Assembly: GCA_900539695.1 (NCBI GenBank)
Contig: UQDG01000041.1
Location: 1-10,406, forward strand
Source of the DNA: an uncultured Oscillospiraceae bacterium
GTDB lineage: Bacteria; Bacillota; Clostridia; Oscillospirales; Ruminococcaceae
Direction of reading: 5' to 3'
DNA length: 10,406 bases
The notes beneath the pieces were generated by a model, which worked only from the letters and a program-made list of their open reading frames with translations, was not told where the DNA came from and made no database searches. The translations under genes and the position numbers were made by a program. This document shows positions 1 through 6,956 of the stretch, piece by piece (the stretch's first letter is position 1; the number at the start of each line of letters is the position of its first letter).

Positions 1-604
1 CGCCCTTGCGCTGAGGACCATCCAGGATCATCTGGTCGCCGGTGTAAGCATGAACGGTGGTCATGATGCCGGAGACGATGGGGAAGGTCTTGTTCAGGGT
101 GTCGGCCATAGGAGCCAGGCAGTTGGTGGTGCAGGAAGCAGCGGAGATGACCTGATCCTCAGCGGTCAGGGTCTTCTCGTTGACGGAGTAGACGATGGTC
201 TTCAGATCCTTGCCAGCGGGGGCAGAGATAACGACCTTCTTAGCGCCAGCCTGGACGTGAGCCATAGCCTTGTCCTTGCTGGTGTAGAAACCGGTGCACT
301 CCAGAACGACATCGATGCCCAGCTCGCCCCAGGGGCAATCCTTAGCATCTTTAATGGCGTAGATGGTGATCTTCTTGCCGTCGACGACGATGTAGTCCTC
401 GCCAGCCTCGACGGTGTGCTTGTGCTCACCGATCTTGCCCAGGAAAGAGCCCTGAGCGGTGTCATACTTCAGCAGGTGGGCCAGCATAGCGGGGCTGGTC
501 AGGTCGTTGATAGCGACAACTTCGTAGCCGTCAGCCTCAAACATCTGACGGAAAGCCAGACGGCCGATACGGCCAAAACCATTGATAGCAACTTTAACAG
601 CCAT
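1..604 (-). CDS. gap: Glyceraldehyde-3-phosphate dehydrogenase, type I (3' end outside window)
   Basis: Cytoplasmic glycolytic enzyme that oxidises and phosphorylates glyceraldehyde 3-phosphate to 1,3-bisphosphoglycerate with NAD+. The window holds 201 codons of a protein usually about 335 aa long; the rest lies beyond base 1. Visible motifs are the Rossmann fold NGFGRIGR (residues 8-15), Asn33-Asp34, which favours NAD over NADP, the active-site block SCTTNC with nucleophile Cys158, and [10 protein letters not shown] (182-191). The start ATG (604-602) opens the usual [16 protein letters not shown]-terminus, and a GGGAGG ribosome site lies about 8 nt upstream. The gene is transcribed away from the divergent hypothetical gene at 835. 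Its own promoter and leader hairpin are listed separately. Identity is certain; only the C-terminus is unseen. Confidence 0.98.
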   Translation of the reverse strand, partial: MAVKVAINGFGRIGRLAFRQMFEADGYEVVAINDLTSPAMLAHLLKYDTAQGSFLGKIGEHKHTVEAGEDYIVVDGKKITIYAIKDAKDCPWGELGIDVVLECTGFYTSKDKAMAHVQAGAKKVVISAPAGKDLKTIVYSVNEKTLTAEDQVISAASCTTNCLAPMADTLNKTFPIVSGIMTTVHAYTGDQMILDGPQRKG

Positions 605-635
605 TGTTAAATCCTCCCAAGATTTTTGTTGTACC

Positions 636-661
636 CGGCAGCCCGGTCACCCGCTCTGCCG
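636..661 (-). other. Leader hairpin of gap mRNA
   Basis: CGGCAG and CTGCCG pair as a 6-bp outer stem, with further GG/CC pairing inside, at the very start of the predicted gap leader. A 5'-terminal stem can stabilise an abundant mRNA. No known riboswitch fold is recognised, so any regulatory role is inference. Confidence 0.45.
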
Positions 662-670
662 TATGCTACT

Positions 671-699
671 ATTGTACCCTATTCTTGCGAAATCTGCAA
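671..699 (-). promoter_or_regulatory. Predicted sigma-A promoter of gap
   Basis: The -10 TACAAT (676-671, 5/6 to consensus) and -35 TTGCAG (699-694, weak) are separated by 17 nt, giving a leader of about 60 nt before the gap ATG. An inverted repeat CTTGC-N7-GCAAG (684-700) covers the -35 and spacer and could be an operator. The -10 and spacing are read directly; use is inferred. Confidence 0.6.
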
Positions 700-834
700 G
701 GGGGCTGTTATTCATTTAACAGGATTTTTTCAAAAAAATCATGATTTTTTTTGTCTGGAACCATTTCCCACTCCTCCGCCGGGCCGTTTTGCACAGACTA
801 ACAGGGACTTGGCACCACGAGAGGGGGAGTGACA

Positions 835-1452
835 ATGCAGATTTTCGACGATCCGCGCCGCCTGCGCCTGTCGGGCATGGCCGCAGCCGGGGCGGATGTG
901 CAGCCCCAGCTGCGGCTGCTGATGCTGGCGGAGGCCCTTGCTGCACCGCCCACGCACCGTGCGCTGGACCTGAGCGCCGAGACAGCCGTCCTGTGTACCG
1001 CCGCCAGCGAGGCCGTGCGGCGGCGGCCGGGCTGGCTGTACGTGATGCCCTCCCCTGCCCCGCTGCCCGTGGCACTGCCCCGCAATTTGTGGCAGGCGGC
1101 GGTGCTGTGCGTGCTGCGGTGCGTGCTGCCCGCCGGGCGGGCCGCGGTCACGCTGCAGCCGGGCGCAGGGGCGGCGGTGGCGGTGTTCCGCGCGGTTTCC
1201 GCCTCCGGGATGCCCGCCGACACCCTGCCCTTGCTGCGCCGCGCAGCCGCGCTTACAGGCGGTCTCTGCTTGGCCACTTGTTCCCCCGTGCATGGGCGCA
1301 GCGCGGACGCAGCCCATCCCCCACATTTTGCCGCCGCCCTGCGCCTGCCGCTGGCCCCCCACGCGCCCCTGCGTGAGCCGCCCACTGCCGAAGATTTACT
1401 GTATGACCGGTACAGCCCTGTGCAGGTATTGTTGGATGGGTTTACGGTATAG
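835..1452 (+). CDS. Hypothetical protein resembling a degenerate histidine-kinase ATPase domain
   Basis: 205-aa Ala/Leu/Pro/Arg-rich protein that I do not recognise by name. The start is ATG 835, chosen because GAGGGGGAG (821-829) lies just upstream; an in-frame GTG at 829 overlaps that ribosome site. The order of elements follows the ATPase half of a sensor kinase: LDLSAETAVLCTAASEAV (44-61), then an LPRNLWQAAVLCVLRCV segment (81-97) where kinases carry the N-box, a strand pair AAVTLQPGAGAAVAVF (103-118), LPLLRRAAALTGG (131-143) like the helix ending in GG, and FAAALRLPLAP (165-175) like the closing strand. The N-box Asn and G-box glycines needed for ATP are not evident, and no phospho-acceptor His region or membrane segment is seen. 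No promoter is obvious. Coding status is supported by length, ribosome site and strong GC bias; the kinase relationship is inference. Confidence 0.75.
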   Translation: MQIFDDPRRLRLSGMAAAGADVQPQLRLLMLAEALAAPPTHRALDLSAETAVLCTAASEAVRRRPGWLYVMPSPAPLPVALPRNLWQAAVLCVLRCVLPAGRAAVTLQPGAGAAVAVFRAVSASGMPADTLPLLRRAAALTGGLCLATCSPVHGRSADAAHPPHFAAALRLPLAPHAPLREPPTAEDLLYDRYSPVQVLLDGFTV

Positions 1453-1496
1453 GGAGGATGGATGTACGCACAACATTTTGCAGATTTTATACCGTA
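1443..1496. repeat. 9-bp perfect inverted repeat at the 3' end of the hypothetical gene
   Basis: TACGGTATA (1443-1451) and TATACCGTA (1488-1496) are exact reverse complements separated by 36 nt. The left arm overlaps the stop codon of the 835-1452 gene. No U-tract follows, so it is not a typical terminator. Function unknown. Confidence 0.5.
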
Positions 1497-1523
1497 CAGG
1501 ACAAAATTGACCAAAAGTTGCCA

Positions 1524-1551
1524 TTGGCAATCACGAACGCCGTATTATAAT
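1524..1551 (+). promoter_or_regulatory. Predicted sigma-A promoter with overlapping palindrome
   Basis: TTGGCA (1524-1529, 5/6) and TATAAT (1546-1551, perfect) are spaced by 16 nt. The -35 is overlapped by the 13-bp palindrome TTGCCATTGGCAA (1518-1530), a possible operator. A GAGAGG ribosome site and ATG at 1612 follow about 60 nt downstream, so this is the likely promoter of the small frame there. Confidence 0.6.
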
Positions 1552-1611
1552 ATCAGTTTACCATCCGCACAATATACAGAATATATTCTTCTTACAGAGA
1601 GGTGCTGATCT

Positions 1612-1838
1612 ATGGGCATCCTGCAGGAATTGCTGCGCCAGTGCGCCCTGTTGCAGCGAACACAAGAACTCAACAAAGCTATGATAAAAAGATGTTGTGA
1701 GGGCAATGATTTATCCTATGACAGATTCTGATGTTATGAAACGGTTATGCCGCCTCATCGCTGAAATTGATTTTTGATGCTGATAACAGCATCCGCTGCG
1801 TGCCGAATTATAAAACAAAAGGCGGGAGAGCCGGTTGA
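1612..1838 (+). pseudogene. Small frameshifted reading frame, unknown function
   Basis: ATG 1612 follows a GAGAGG ribosome site and opens a 39-aa frame (MGILQELLRQCALLQRTQEL...) that stops at TGA 1729-1731. Skipping one T (1729) continues it for 15 codons (DVMKRLCRLIAEIDF) to TGA 1775-1777. Skipping one more T (1775) continues it for 20 codons (DADNSIRCVPNYKTKGGRAG) to TGA 1836-1838. Both breaks are the same kind of event, an extra T in TTY-TGAT, and the pieces join into a plausible amphipathic, Cys-containing protein of 54 or 74 aa. The last codons run into the tRNA-Gly terminator stem, so the shorter product may be the natural one. It could be a decayed small gene, a sequencing error, or a short 39-aa gene as read. 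I do not recognise the family. Confidence 0.4.
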
Positions 1839-1864
1839 AACGTTTGTTTCAACCGGCTCTCCCG
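1808..1864 (-). terminator. Intrinsic terminator after tRNA-Gly
   Basis: A perfect 19-bp stem (1823-1841 with 1846-1864) closes on a 4-nt loop. On the minus strand it is followed by CCTTTTGTTTTATAA, a good U-tract 8 nt beyond the tRNA-Gly CCA end. On the plus strand the tail (TTACCTTTGG) is poor, so it mainly ends the tRNA transcript. Confidence 0.85.
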
Positions 1865-1871
1865 TTACCTT

Positions 1872-1947
1872 TGGAGCGGCCGACGAGGCTCGAACTCGCT
1901 ACCTCCACCTTGGCAAGGTGGCGCTCTACCAGATGAGCTACGGCCGC
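1872..1947 (-). tRNA. tRNA-Gly (anticodon GCC)
   Basis: The 76-nt minus-strand sequence folds as a cloverleaf with acceptor GCGGCCG/CGGCCGC, discriminator U and an encoded CCA. The anticodon arm CCACC-TTGCCAA-GGTGG gives anticodon GCC, reading GGC/GGU. The T-arm carries GTTCGAGCC. It lies downstream of tRNA-Asn on the same strand, with a terminator-like hairpin between them. Confidence 0.97.
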
Positions 1948-1949
1948 AT

Positions 1950-1984
1950 AAAAAAATCACCGAAGATTGTTCGGTGATTTTTTT
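1950..1984 (-). terminator. Terminator-like hairpin between tRNA-Asn and tRNA-Gly
   Basis: A 15-bp perfect stem (1950-1964 with 1970-1984) with a 5-nt loop; its GC core TCACCGAA/TTCGGTGA is flanked by A7 and T7, so it has a U-tract in either direction. On the minus strand the U-tract ends 2 nt before the first base of tRNA-Gly. It could terminate, attenuate, or serve as a processing signal. Confidence 0.75.
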
Positions 1985-1986
1985 GT

Positions 1987-2063
1987 TGGCTGCCCCAGTC
2001 CGACTTGAACGGACGACACCCTGATTAACAGTCAGGTGCTCTAACCAACTGAGCTATGGGGCA
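1987..2063 (-). tRNA. tRNA-Asn (anticodon GTT)
   Basis: The 77-nt minus-strand sequence has acceptor TGCCCCA/TGGGGCA, discriminator G and an encoded CCA. The D-arm starts TAGCTCAGTTGG. The anticodon arm CCTGA-CTGTTAA-TCAGG gives anticodon GTT, reading AAC/AAU. It is the first gene behind the consensus promoter at 2108-2136. Confidence 0.97.
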
Positions 2064-2107
2064 ATATTTAACTTGTCGTGTCAGGCGCTCTCGCTGACGA
2101 CTCCATT

Positions 2108-2136
2108 ATTATAGCAATCACGGTTTGCTTTGTCAA
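2108..2136 (-). promoter_or_regulatory. Consensus sigma-A promoter of the tRNA-Asn/Gly unit
   Basis: On the minus strand TTGACA (2136-2131) and TATAAT (2113-2108) are both perfect matches at the ideal 17-nt spacing, giving a start near 2101 and about 38 nt of leader before tRNA-Asn. Such strength is usual for stable-RNA genes. Confidence 0.93.
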
Positions 2137-2210
2137 CACTTTTTCCCAAGTTTTTTTGATTTTTTTGCTGAATTTCCGGCGCCGCTTTTAGGCACTCTGT
2201 ATATTGTTGC

Positions 2211-2250
2211 AAAACAAAAGCCAGGTACAACCTGTTGGGTCACGCCTGGC
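2211..2250 (-). terminator. Intrinsic terminator of the uvrA-like gene
   Basis: On the minus strand GCCAGG pairs with CCTGGC (2250-2245 with 2225-2220), extended inside by G-U-containing pairs, and is followed by TTTTGTTTT (2219-2211). It lies about 20 nt past the uvrA-like stop. Confidence 0.7.
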
Positions 2251-2269
2251 GAATGGTTCGGTTTTACCT

Positions 2270-4750
2270 TTACAAAAAGCGTCCTGTCACACTTTCGGGT
2301 GTGGCTTTGATCTGCGCCGGGGTGCCTGCGGCCACCACACGGCCGCCTTTTTCGCCGCCGCCCGGGCCCATATCCACGATATAATCCGCACTGCGGATCA
2401 CGTCGAGGTCGTGCTCGATGACGATGACCGTGGCGCCGTTGTCGATCAGTGTGCGGAAAACGCCCAGCAAGGTCTGCACATCCAGCGGGTGCAGGCCGAT
2501 GGTCGGCTCGTCAAACACAAACACCGCGTGGGACTGGGTGCGCTCCATCTCGCTGGCCAGCTTCAGGCGCTGGGCTTCTCCACCGGAAAGGCTGGGCGTT
2601 TCCTCGCCCAGGGTCAGGTAGCCCAGCCCTAGATCCTGCAGCACTTGCAGGCGCTGGCGCACCAGCTTCCTATCCTTGCACAGATCCAGCGCCGTATGCA
2701 CGTCGCAATCCATCAGCCGGGGCAGTGTGGTAGTGCGGCCGTGCTTGTCGATCAGCTTCACGTCGTCGGCCTCGCGGGCATAGCGGGAACCGTGGCAAGC
2801 GGGGCAAGGGATCTCCACATCCGGCAAGAACTGCACGTCCAGGCTGATGACGCCGGTGCCATCGCACACCGGGCAACGCAGTTTGCCCGTGTTGTAGGAG
2901 AAATCGCCTGCCTTGTAGCCGTGGGCCTTGGCGTCCTGAGTGTGGGAAAAAATCTTGCGCAGTTCGTCGTGGACGTTGGCATAGGTAGCCACAGTGGACC
3001 GCACGTTGATGCCGATGGGCGTGGCATCGATGAGCTTGACCTGCTCGATGCCCTCGGCTGTTACCGCCTTGACATGGGACGGCAGTGGACGGCCCGCGGT
3101 ACTGGCCGCAAGGGCAGGCACCAGGCTTTCCAGAATCAGCGTGGTCTTGCCGGAGCCGGACACACCAGTGACGACGGTCAGCCTGCCCTTGGGGATGTCT
3201 ATCTCCAGCGGGTGCACCGTGTGAATGGCATCGGTGGAAAGGTGGATGCGGCCCTCGGCAAAGAGGTCGCTCTTCCCCGCCCCGGCAGGCAGCGCGGCGG
3301 CCGCCGGGCGCAGAAAGGGTCCGATCATCGACTTGGGATCCTGCTCAATTTCGGGCACAGTGCCCTGAGCGATGACGTAACCACCGCCCGCACCGGCTTC
3401 GGGGCCCATCTCGATGATCCAATCGGACTCGGCCAGCACCTGGGTGTCGTGATCCACCAGTACCACCGAGTTACCGTCCTCGACCAGATCGTGCATGACG
3501 CCGGTCAGGCCCACGATATTGGCCGGGTGCAGGCCGATGGACGGCTCGTCCAGCACGTAGAGCACGCCGGTGGTGCGGTTGCGGACCGCGCGGGCCAGCT
3601 GCATGCGCTGGCGCTCACCGGTGGAGAGGGTGGACGCGGCGCGGTCCAGGGAGAGATAATCCAGCCCCAGGTCCATCAGGCGGCGGGCTGCGGTGCGGAA
3701 GGACTCGCAGATGCTCTCGGCCATGGGGCGCATTTCCGCGGGCAGGCTGGCGGGCACGCGGTCCACCCACTGGGTCAGCTCGGCCAGCGGCATCGTGCAG
3801 GCATCGGCCAGCGAGATACCCCGCAGACGGGGTGCGCGGGCGGCCTCGGACAGACGGGTACCGTGGCAGGCCGGGCAGGTCTCCTGCTTGAGGAACTTTT
3901 CCACACGCTTCATGCCCTTTTCGTCCTTGACCTTGGCCAGCGCGTTTTCCACCGTGTAGACCGCATTATAATAGGTAAAGTCCAGTTCACCGGCTTCGGG
4001 GGTGTTTTTGGCCTTATAAAAAATATGTTTTTTCTCCGCCGGGCCGTGATAGACGATTTCTTTCTCGGCGTCGGTCAACTGGTTGAAGGGCACATCGGTG
4101 CGCACGCCCATGGCACGGCAGACATCGGTCATCAGGCTCCACATCAGGGAATTCCAGGGGGCGACTGCGCCATCGTCGATGCTCAGCGTCGGATCGGGTA
4201 CCAGCGTGGCCAGGTCCACCGTGCGCACGGTGCCGGTGCCATTGCAGGTGCGGCAGGCCCCCTGGCTGTTGAATGCCAGTTCCTCGGCGGAGGGTGCGCG
4301 CACCGTGGCCCCGCAGGTGGGGCAAATCAGCGGCTTTTCAGCCGCCACAGCCAGGCTGGGCGGCAGGTAGTGACCGTTGGGGCAGCGGTGGGACGCCAGG
4401 CGGGAGAACATCAGCCGCAGGCTGTTCAGCAGCTCGGTGCCAGTGCCGAAGGTGCTGCGAATGCCCGGCACGCCGGGCCTCTGGTGCAGCGCCAGCGCCG
4501 CCGGGACGTAAAGCACCTCATCCACGCTGGCCTTGGCGGCCTGGGTCATGCGGCGGCGGGTGTAGGTGGACAGGGCGTCCAGGTAGCGGCGCGAGCCCTC
4601 GGCATACAGCACGCCCAGTGCCAGTGAGGATTTGCCGGAGCCGGACACACCTGCGATGCCGACGATCTTGCCCAGGGGGACGTCAACGTCGATATTTTTC
4701 AGGTTATGGACCCGCGCGCCGCGGATCTTGATTGCTTCTTTGGTTGGCAT
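2270..4750 (-). CDS. UvrA-family ABC ATPase lacking the UvrB-binding insertion (UvrA2-like)
   Basis: 826-aa tandem ABC ATPase of the excinuclease UvrA family. Order: Walker [10 protein letters not shown] (34-42); zinc module C143-x2-C146-x19-C166-x2-C169; CPACHGTRL (292-300); signature LSTGE (375-379, canonical LSGGE); Walker [15 protein letters not shown] (396-409); second Walker [10 protein letters not shown] (529-537); zinc module C626/C629/C649/C652; signature LSGGE (721-725); Walker [14 protein letters not shown] (743-755). Housekeeping UvrA is about 940 aa. Here only some 20 residues separate RCPNGH (122-127) from the first zinc pair, where UvrB docks through a domain of roughly 100 residues in canonical UvrA. 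Family knowledge links such short forms (UvrA2, DrrC-like) to drug or DNA-damage tolerance, not to UvrB loading; that role here is inferred. Start ATG 4750 has AGGAACGA upstream. It is bounded by terminators on both sides, with no clear promoter of its own. Confidence 0.93.
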   Translation of the reverse strand: MPTKEAIKIRGARVHNLKNIDVDVPLGKIVGIAGVSGSGKSSLALGVLYAEGSRRYLDALSTYTRRRMTQAAKASVDEVLYVPAALALHQRPGVPGIRSTFGTGTELLNSLRLMFSRLASHRCPNGHYLPPSLAVAAEKPLICPTCGATVRAPSAEELAFNSQGACRTCNGTGTVRTVDLATLVPDPTLSIDDGAVAPWNSLMWSLMTDVCRAMGVRTDVPFNQLTDAEKEIVYHGPAEKKHIFYKAKNTPEAGELDFTYYNAVYTVENALAKVKDEKGMKRVEKFLKQETCPACHGTRLSEAARAPRLRGISLADACTMPLAELTQWVDRVPASLPAEMRPMAESICESFRTAARRLMDLGLDYLSLDRAASTLSTGERQRMQLARAVRNRTTGVLYVLDEPSIGLHPANIVGLTGVMHDLVEDGNSVVLVDHDTQVLAESDWIIEMGPEAGAGGGYVIAQGTVPEIEQDPKSMIGPFLRPAAAALPAGAGKSDLFAEGRIHLSTDAIHTVHPLEIDIPKGRLTVVTGVSGSGKTTLILESLVPALAASTAGRPLPSHVKAVTAEGIEQVKLIDATPIGINVRSTVATYANVHDELRKIFSHTQDAKAHGYKAGDFSYNTGKLRCPVCDGTGVISLDVQFLPDVEIPCPACHGSRYAREADDVKLIDKHGRTTTLPRLMDCDVHTALDLCKDRKLVRQRLQVLQDLGLGYLTLGEETPSLSGGEAQRLKLASEMERTQSHAVFVFDEPTIGLHPLDVQTLLGVFRTLIDNGATVIVIEHDLDVIRSADYIVDMGPGGGEKGGRVVAAGTPAQIKATPESVTGRFL

Positions 4751-4779
4751 GGTCGTTCCTCTGTATATAAATAGGTTAC

Positions 4780-4808
4780 AAAAAGCGGGCAGATGCGAGC
4801 ATCCGCCC
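4780..4808 (-). terminator. Intrinsic terminator of the yitT-family gene
   Basis: On the minus strand GGGCGGAT pairs with ATCTGCCC (4808-4801 with 4794-4787, one G-U) around a 6-nt loop, followed by GC and five T (4784-4780). It lies 14 nt past the YitT stop and 30 nt before the uvrA-like start. Confidence 0.85.
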
Positions 4809-4822
4809 TTACAGATGGGTAA

Positions 4823-5692
4823 TTACGTATTTTCTTCGCTCTTGCCCAGTTCCAGCTGGCGGAAGCCTTCGCCATGGACCTCGTTGGATTGCAGCATAAT
4901 GATAAAGCTGGCCGGGTCCATCTTCTGGATGGCGTGCTCGATCTCGTACAGCTGCTTGTTGGAACAGGCGCAGAGCACTACATCCTTGGGTGCGCCGCCA
5001 TAGCCGCCGCGCCCCTGTAAAATGGTGGCACCGCGGTCCGCCACGCGGTCGATCTCCTTGCAGGCGGCCTCGCCGTCGTCGGTCACGATCATGGCCAGCA
5101 TCGAGGAGGAGAAGCCGAACATCATCTTATTGATGACCGCCGAGCAGACAAAGTTGAAGATAAGGCCGTAGATGATGGAGTCCACGTCGTGGAACACCAG
5201 ACCGTTGGCCACAATGACAGCCAGCGCCGCCGCAAAGGTGATGTTGCCAAAGGGCAGGTGCGGGTGCTTGACCTTGACGGCCATCGTGATAAAGTCGATA
5301 CCGCCGGTGCTGGAGTTCTGCATGTAGATCAGTGCATCGCCAATGCCGCAGATGACGCCGCCGCACAGGGTGGCCAGCAGGCGGTCGCCGGTGTAGACCG
5401 GCATCATGGGCAGCAGATAGTCGGTAAACACGGCGAACAGCACCATGCAGCGCATGCTGCGCAGCAAAAACGACTTGCCCAGCACCTTGTAGCTGAACAG
5501 GATAACGGGGATATTGATGAGCACGTTGGACAGGCCCATGGGGATACCGAACAGACGGTACAGGATGGCGCAGACGCCCGCAACACCGGTAACAGGCACA
5601 CCCGATGCCACGGCAAAGCTATAGATGCCGGCAGCCGAGACAAAGCAGCCCAACACCTCCAGCAGCAGATTTACGTGTTTGTTTTGGGTCAT
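4823..5692 (-). CDS. YitT family membrane protein (DUF161/DUF2179)
   Basis: 289-aa integral membrane protein. Hydrophobic stretches at about 8-30, 33-46, 55-71, 80-97, 105-124, 150-165 and 172-190 fit the multi-helix YitT domain, and the family hallmark [10 protein letters not shown] is at 126-135. The C-terminal soluble DUF2179 domain (about 198-280) shows [20 protein letters not shown] and [16 protein letters not shown]. Transport substrate and role are not established for the family. ATG 5692 is preceded by a full AAGGAGG site (5705-5699) at 7-nt spacing. A terminator lies just upstream (T-tail ending near 5723), leaving about 16 nt before the ribosome site, so expression probably depends on readthrough from the lipoprotein gene or on a promoter inside it. 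Length is normal for the family. Confidence 0.93.
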   Translation of the reverse strand: MTQNKHVNLLLEVLGCFVSAAGIYSFAVASGVPVTGVAGVCAILYRLFGIPMGLSNVLINIPVILFSYKVLGKSFLLRSMRCMVLFAVFTDYLLPMMPVYTGDRLLATLCGGVICGIGDALIYMQNSSTGGIDFITMAVKVKHPHLPFGNITFAAALAVIVANGLVFHDVDSIIYGLIFNFVCSAVINKMMFGFSSSMLAMIVTDDGEAACKEIDRVADRGATILQGRGGYGGAPKDVVLCACSNKQLYEIEHAIQKMDPASFIIMLQSNEVHGEGFRQLELGKSEENT

Positions 5693-5722
5693 GATGTACC
5701 TCCTTACAAAATGGGGAAAGCT

Positions 5723-5760
5723 GAAGAAAAGGGCGGGGGCATACTGTGATGCTCCCGCCC
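5723..5760 (-). terminator. Intrinsic terminator of the lipoprotein gene
   Basis: On the minus strand GGGCGGG.GCAT pairs with ATGC.CCCGCCC (5760-5749 with 5742-5731, one A-C mismatch), followed by TTTTCTTC (5730-5723). It lies 22 nt past the lipoprotein stop and just before the yitT ribosome site. Confidence 0.85.
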
Positions 5761-5782
5761 TGTGTGTTGCACAGACGTTCTT

Positions 5783-6928
5783 TTACTTAGAGACAGTCTT
5801 TTTGATTTTGGATGCGCTGTAAGTATTGATGGCCGAGCTGTCCAGGTTATGTTCTAGTGCGGCGCCGTCGGCGTAGAGCTTATCCTGAATCTCGTCGCTC
5901 TTCATGCTGGTCAGCATATCATACATGCTGTTCAGCTGGTCAACGGTATAGGTCTTGAGCGGGTCGATGCGGCGGGCCACCAGCAGGGTGGTGCCCAGGT
6001 CGATGGTCGTCCAGGTGCCCAGGGGGATCTCATCCAGCGGGTCGGTCAGGTTGTTGTAGCCGTCGCCGCCAAAGCTGGAGAGATCGTCCGGGGTGTACAG
6101 CTTGGAACCGGCGTAGTAGACCGCCTGGGCAGACTCGATCGTGCTGCCCATAGCGCTCATGGCCTGGGGCACGTAATTCATGGCAGCGGTGTACAGGGCG
6201 CTGTTGCTGGCGGTCTCGGCGGTAGCCTGTTCGTTCAGTTCAGCCAGGCACTGGGCCGCGATGTCCTGGATCTGGGACTTCTGGTCATCGGTGGCCAGCG
6301 AGTAGCTGGAGTAGTTCACCAGCGGGAACTGCACGGTCTCGACGTAGTAGCAATCGTTGTTGACGTAGTCGGTGTACTCGGCCTCGGTCACGGGGCTGGT
6401 GCCGTCGGCGCCGTAGGTCAGATTCAGGATGGCCTTGGCCTTCTGGGCGTTCAGCAGGTAGGTCTCCACCGTGGACTTGGAAATGCCGTTGGCGGTGTAC
6501 AGGTCGCCGTTGGAATTCCACAGGCTGTCGGCAGAGTTGGCAGCCTCGGCGGTGGCAGCATCATCCAGCACACCACCCAGCTCGTCGAACTCCTTTTCAA
6601 CAGCAGCGTAGTACTCGATGGCGTGGCTGGTCAGCTGGCTGATGTAGTCGGCACCGTCGGTGGTGACTTCCTCGCCGTTGATGGTGCCGGTGCACTGGGC
6701 CTTCAGCACGGTCTTGACATCGTTGGCGGTTTCGCCGGTCGCCAGGTCGGCCAGGCCGGAGGCGGTGTTGTAAGAGTTGTACTGGGCCAGCAGGTAGACA
6801 CCGGCCGGGATCTCGACCCCGCCGATGGAGCCCACATTGGCAGGCGTAGACATAGCACAGCCGCCCAAAGCCAGCAGCATGGAAGCAGCCATGCCCAGGC
6901 TGAACAGTTTGGTTTTGATGGAACGCAT
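5783..6928 (-). CDS. Secreted lipoprotein, possibly PrsA/SurA-like foldase
   Basis: 381-aa protein with a lipoprotein signal: positive N-terminus MRSIKTK, hydrophobic core to residue 21, and lipobox LGGC with Cys24 as the lipidation site, so it should be anchored on the outer face of the membrane. The mature start NVGSIGGVEIPAGVYLLAQY (31-50) resembles the 'VNG..I....y' opening of PrsA/SurA chaperone domains. The helical stretch around 95-215, including VTEAEYTDYV (about 180), fits the same fold, but no parvulin PPIase signature is recognised, so this is a tentative assignment. ATG 6928 has GGGGAG 8 nt upstream. It has its own divergent promoter facing ung and ends in a terminator before yitT. 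Gly/Ala/Thr/Ser/Asn-rich composition is typical of surface proteins. Confidence 0.85.
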   Translation of the reverse strand: MRSIKTKLFSLGMAASMLLALGGCAMSTPANVGSIGGVEIPAGVYLLAQYNSYNTASGLADLATGETANDVKTVLKAQCTGTINGEEVTTDGADYISQLTSHAIEYYAAVEKEFDELGGVLDDAATAEAANSADSLWNSNGDLYTANGISKSTVETYLLNAQKAKAILNLTYGADGTSPVTEAEYTDYVNNDCYYVETVQFPLVNYSSYSLATDDQKSQIQDIAAQCLAELNEQATAETASNSALYTAAMNYVPQAMSAMGSTIESAQAVYYAGSKLYTPDDLSSFGGDGYNNLTDPLDEIPLGTWTTIDLGTTLLVARRIDPLKTYTVDQLNSMYDMLTSMKSDEIQDKLYADGAALEHNLDSSAINTYSASKIKKTVSK

Positions 6929-6956
6929 GATCGGTTCTCCCCTTTATAATACTTGG

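Noticed and set aside
50..610. 186-codon plus-strand frame opposite gap
   Set aside because: Antisense shadow of gap with Asp/Gly/Val-rich composition and no motif.
739..1514. Minus-strand frames of 207 and 238 codons opposite the hypothetical gene
   Set aside because: Low-complexity Arg/Ala/Gly/Gln-rich translations without ribosome sites; the plus-strand frame has a good ribosome site and a plausible folded-protein composition.
1861..2063. tRNA cluster as the edge of an integrated element
   Set aside because: I found no repeat of a tRNA 3' end, no integrase and no foreign gene beside either tRNA pair.
2645..4627. 660-codon open frame on the plus strand opposite the uvrA-like gene
   Set aside because: It is an antisense shadow: very rich in Gly, His, Gln and Val, no conserved motif, no ribosome site, and the opposite strand has clear UvrA motifs throughout.
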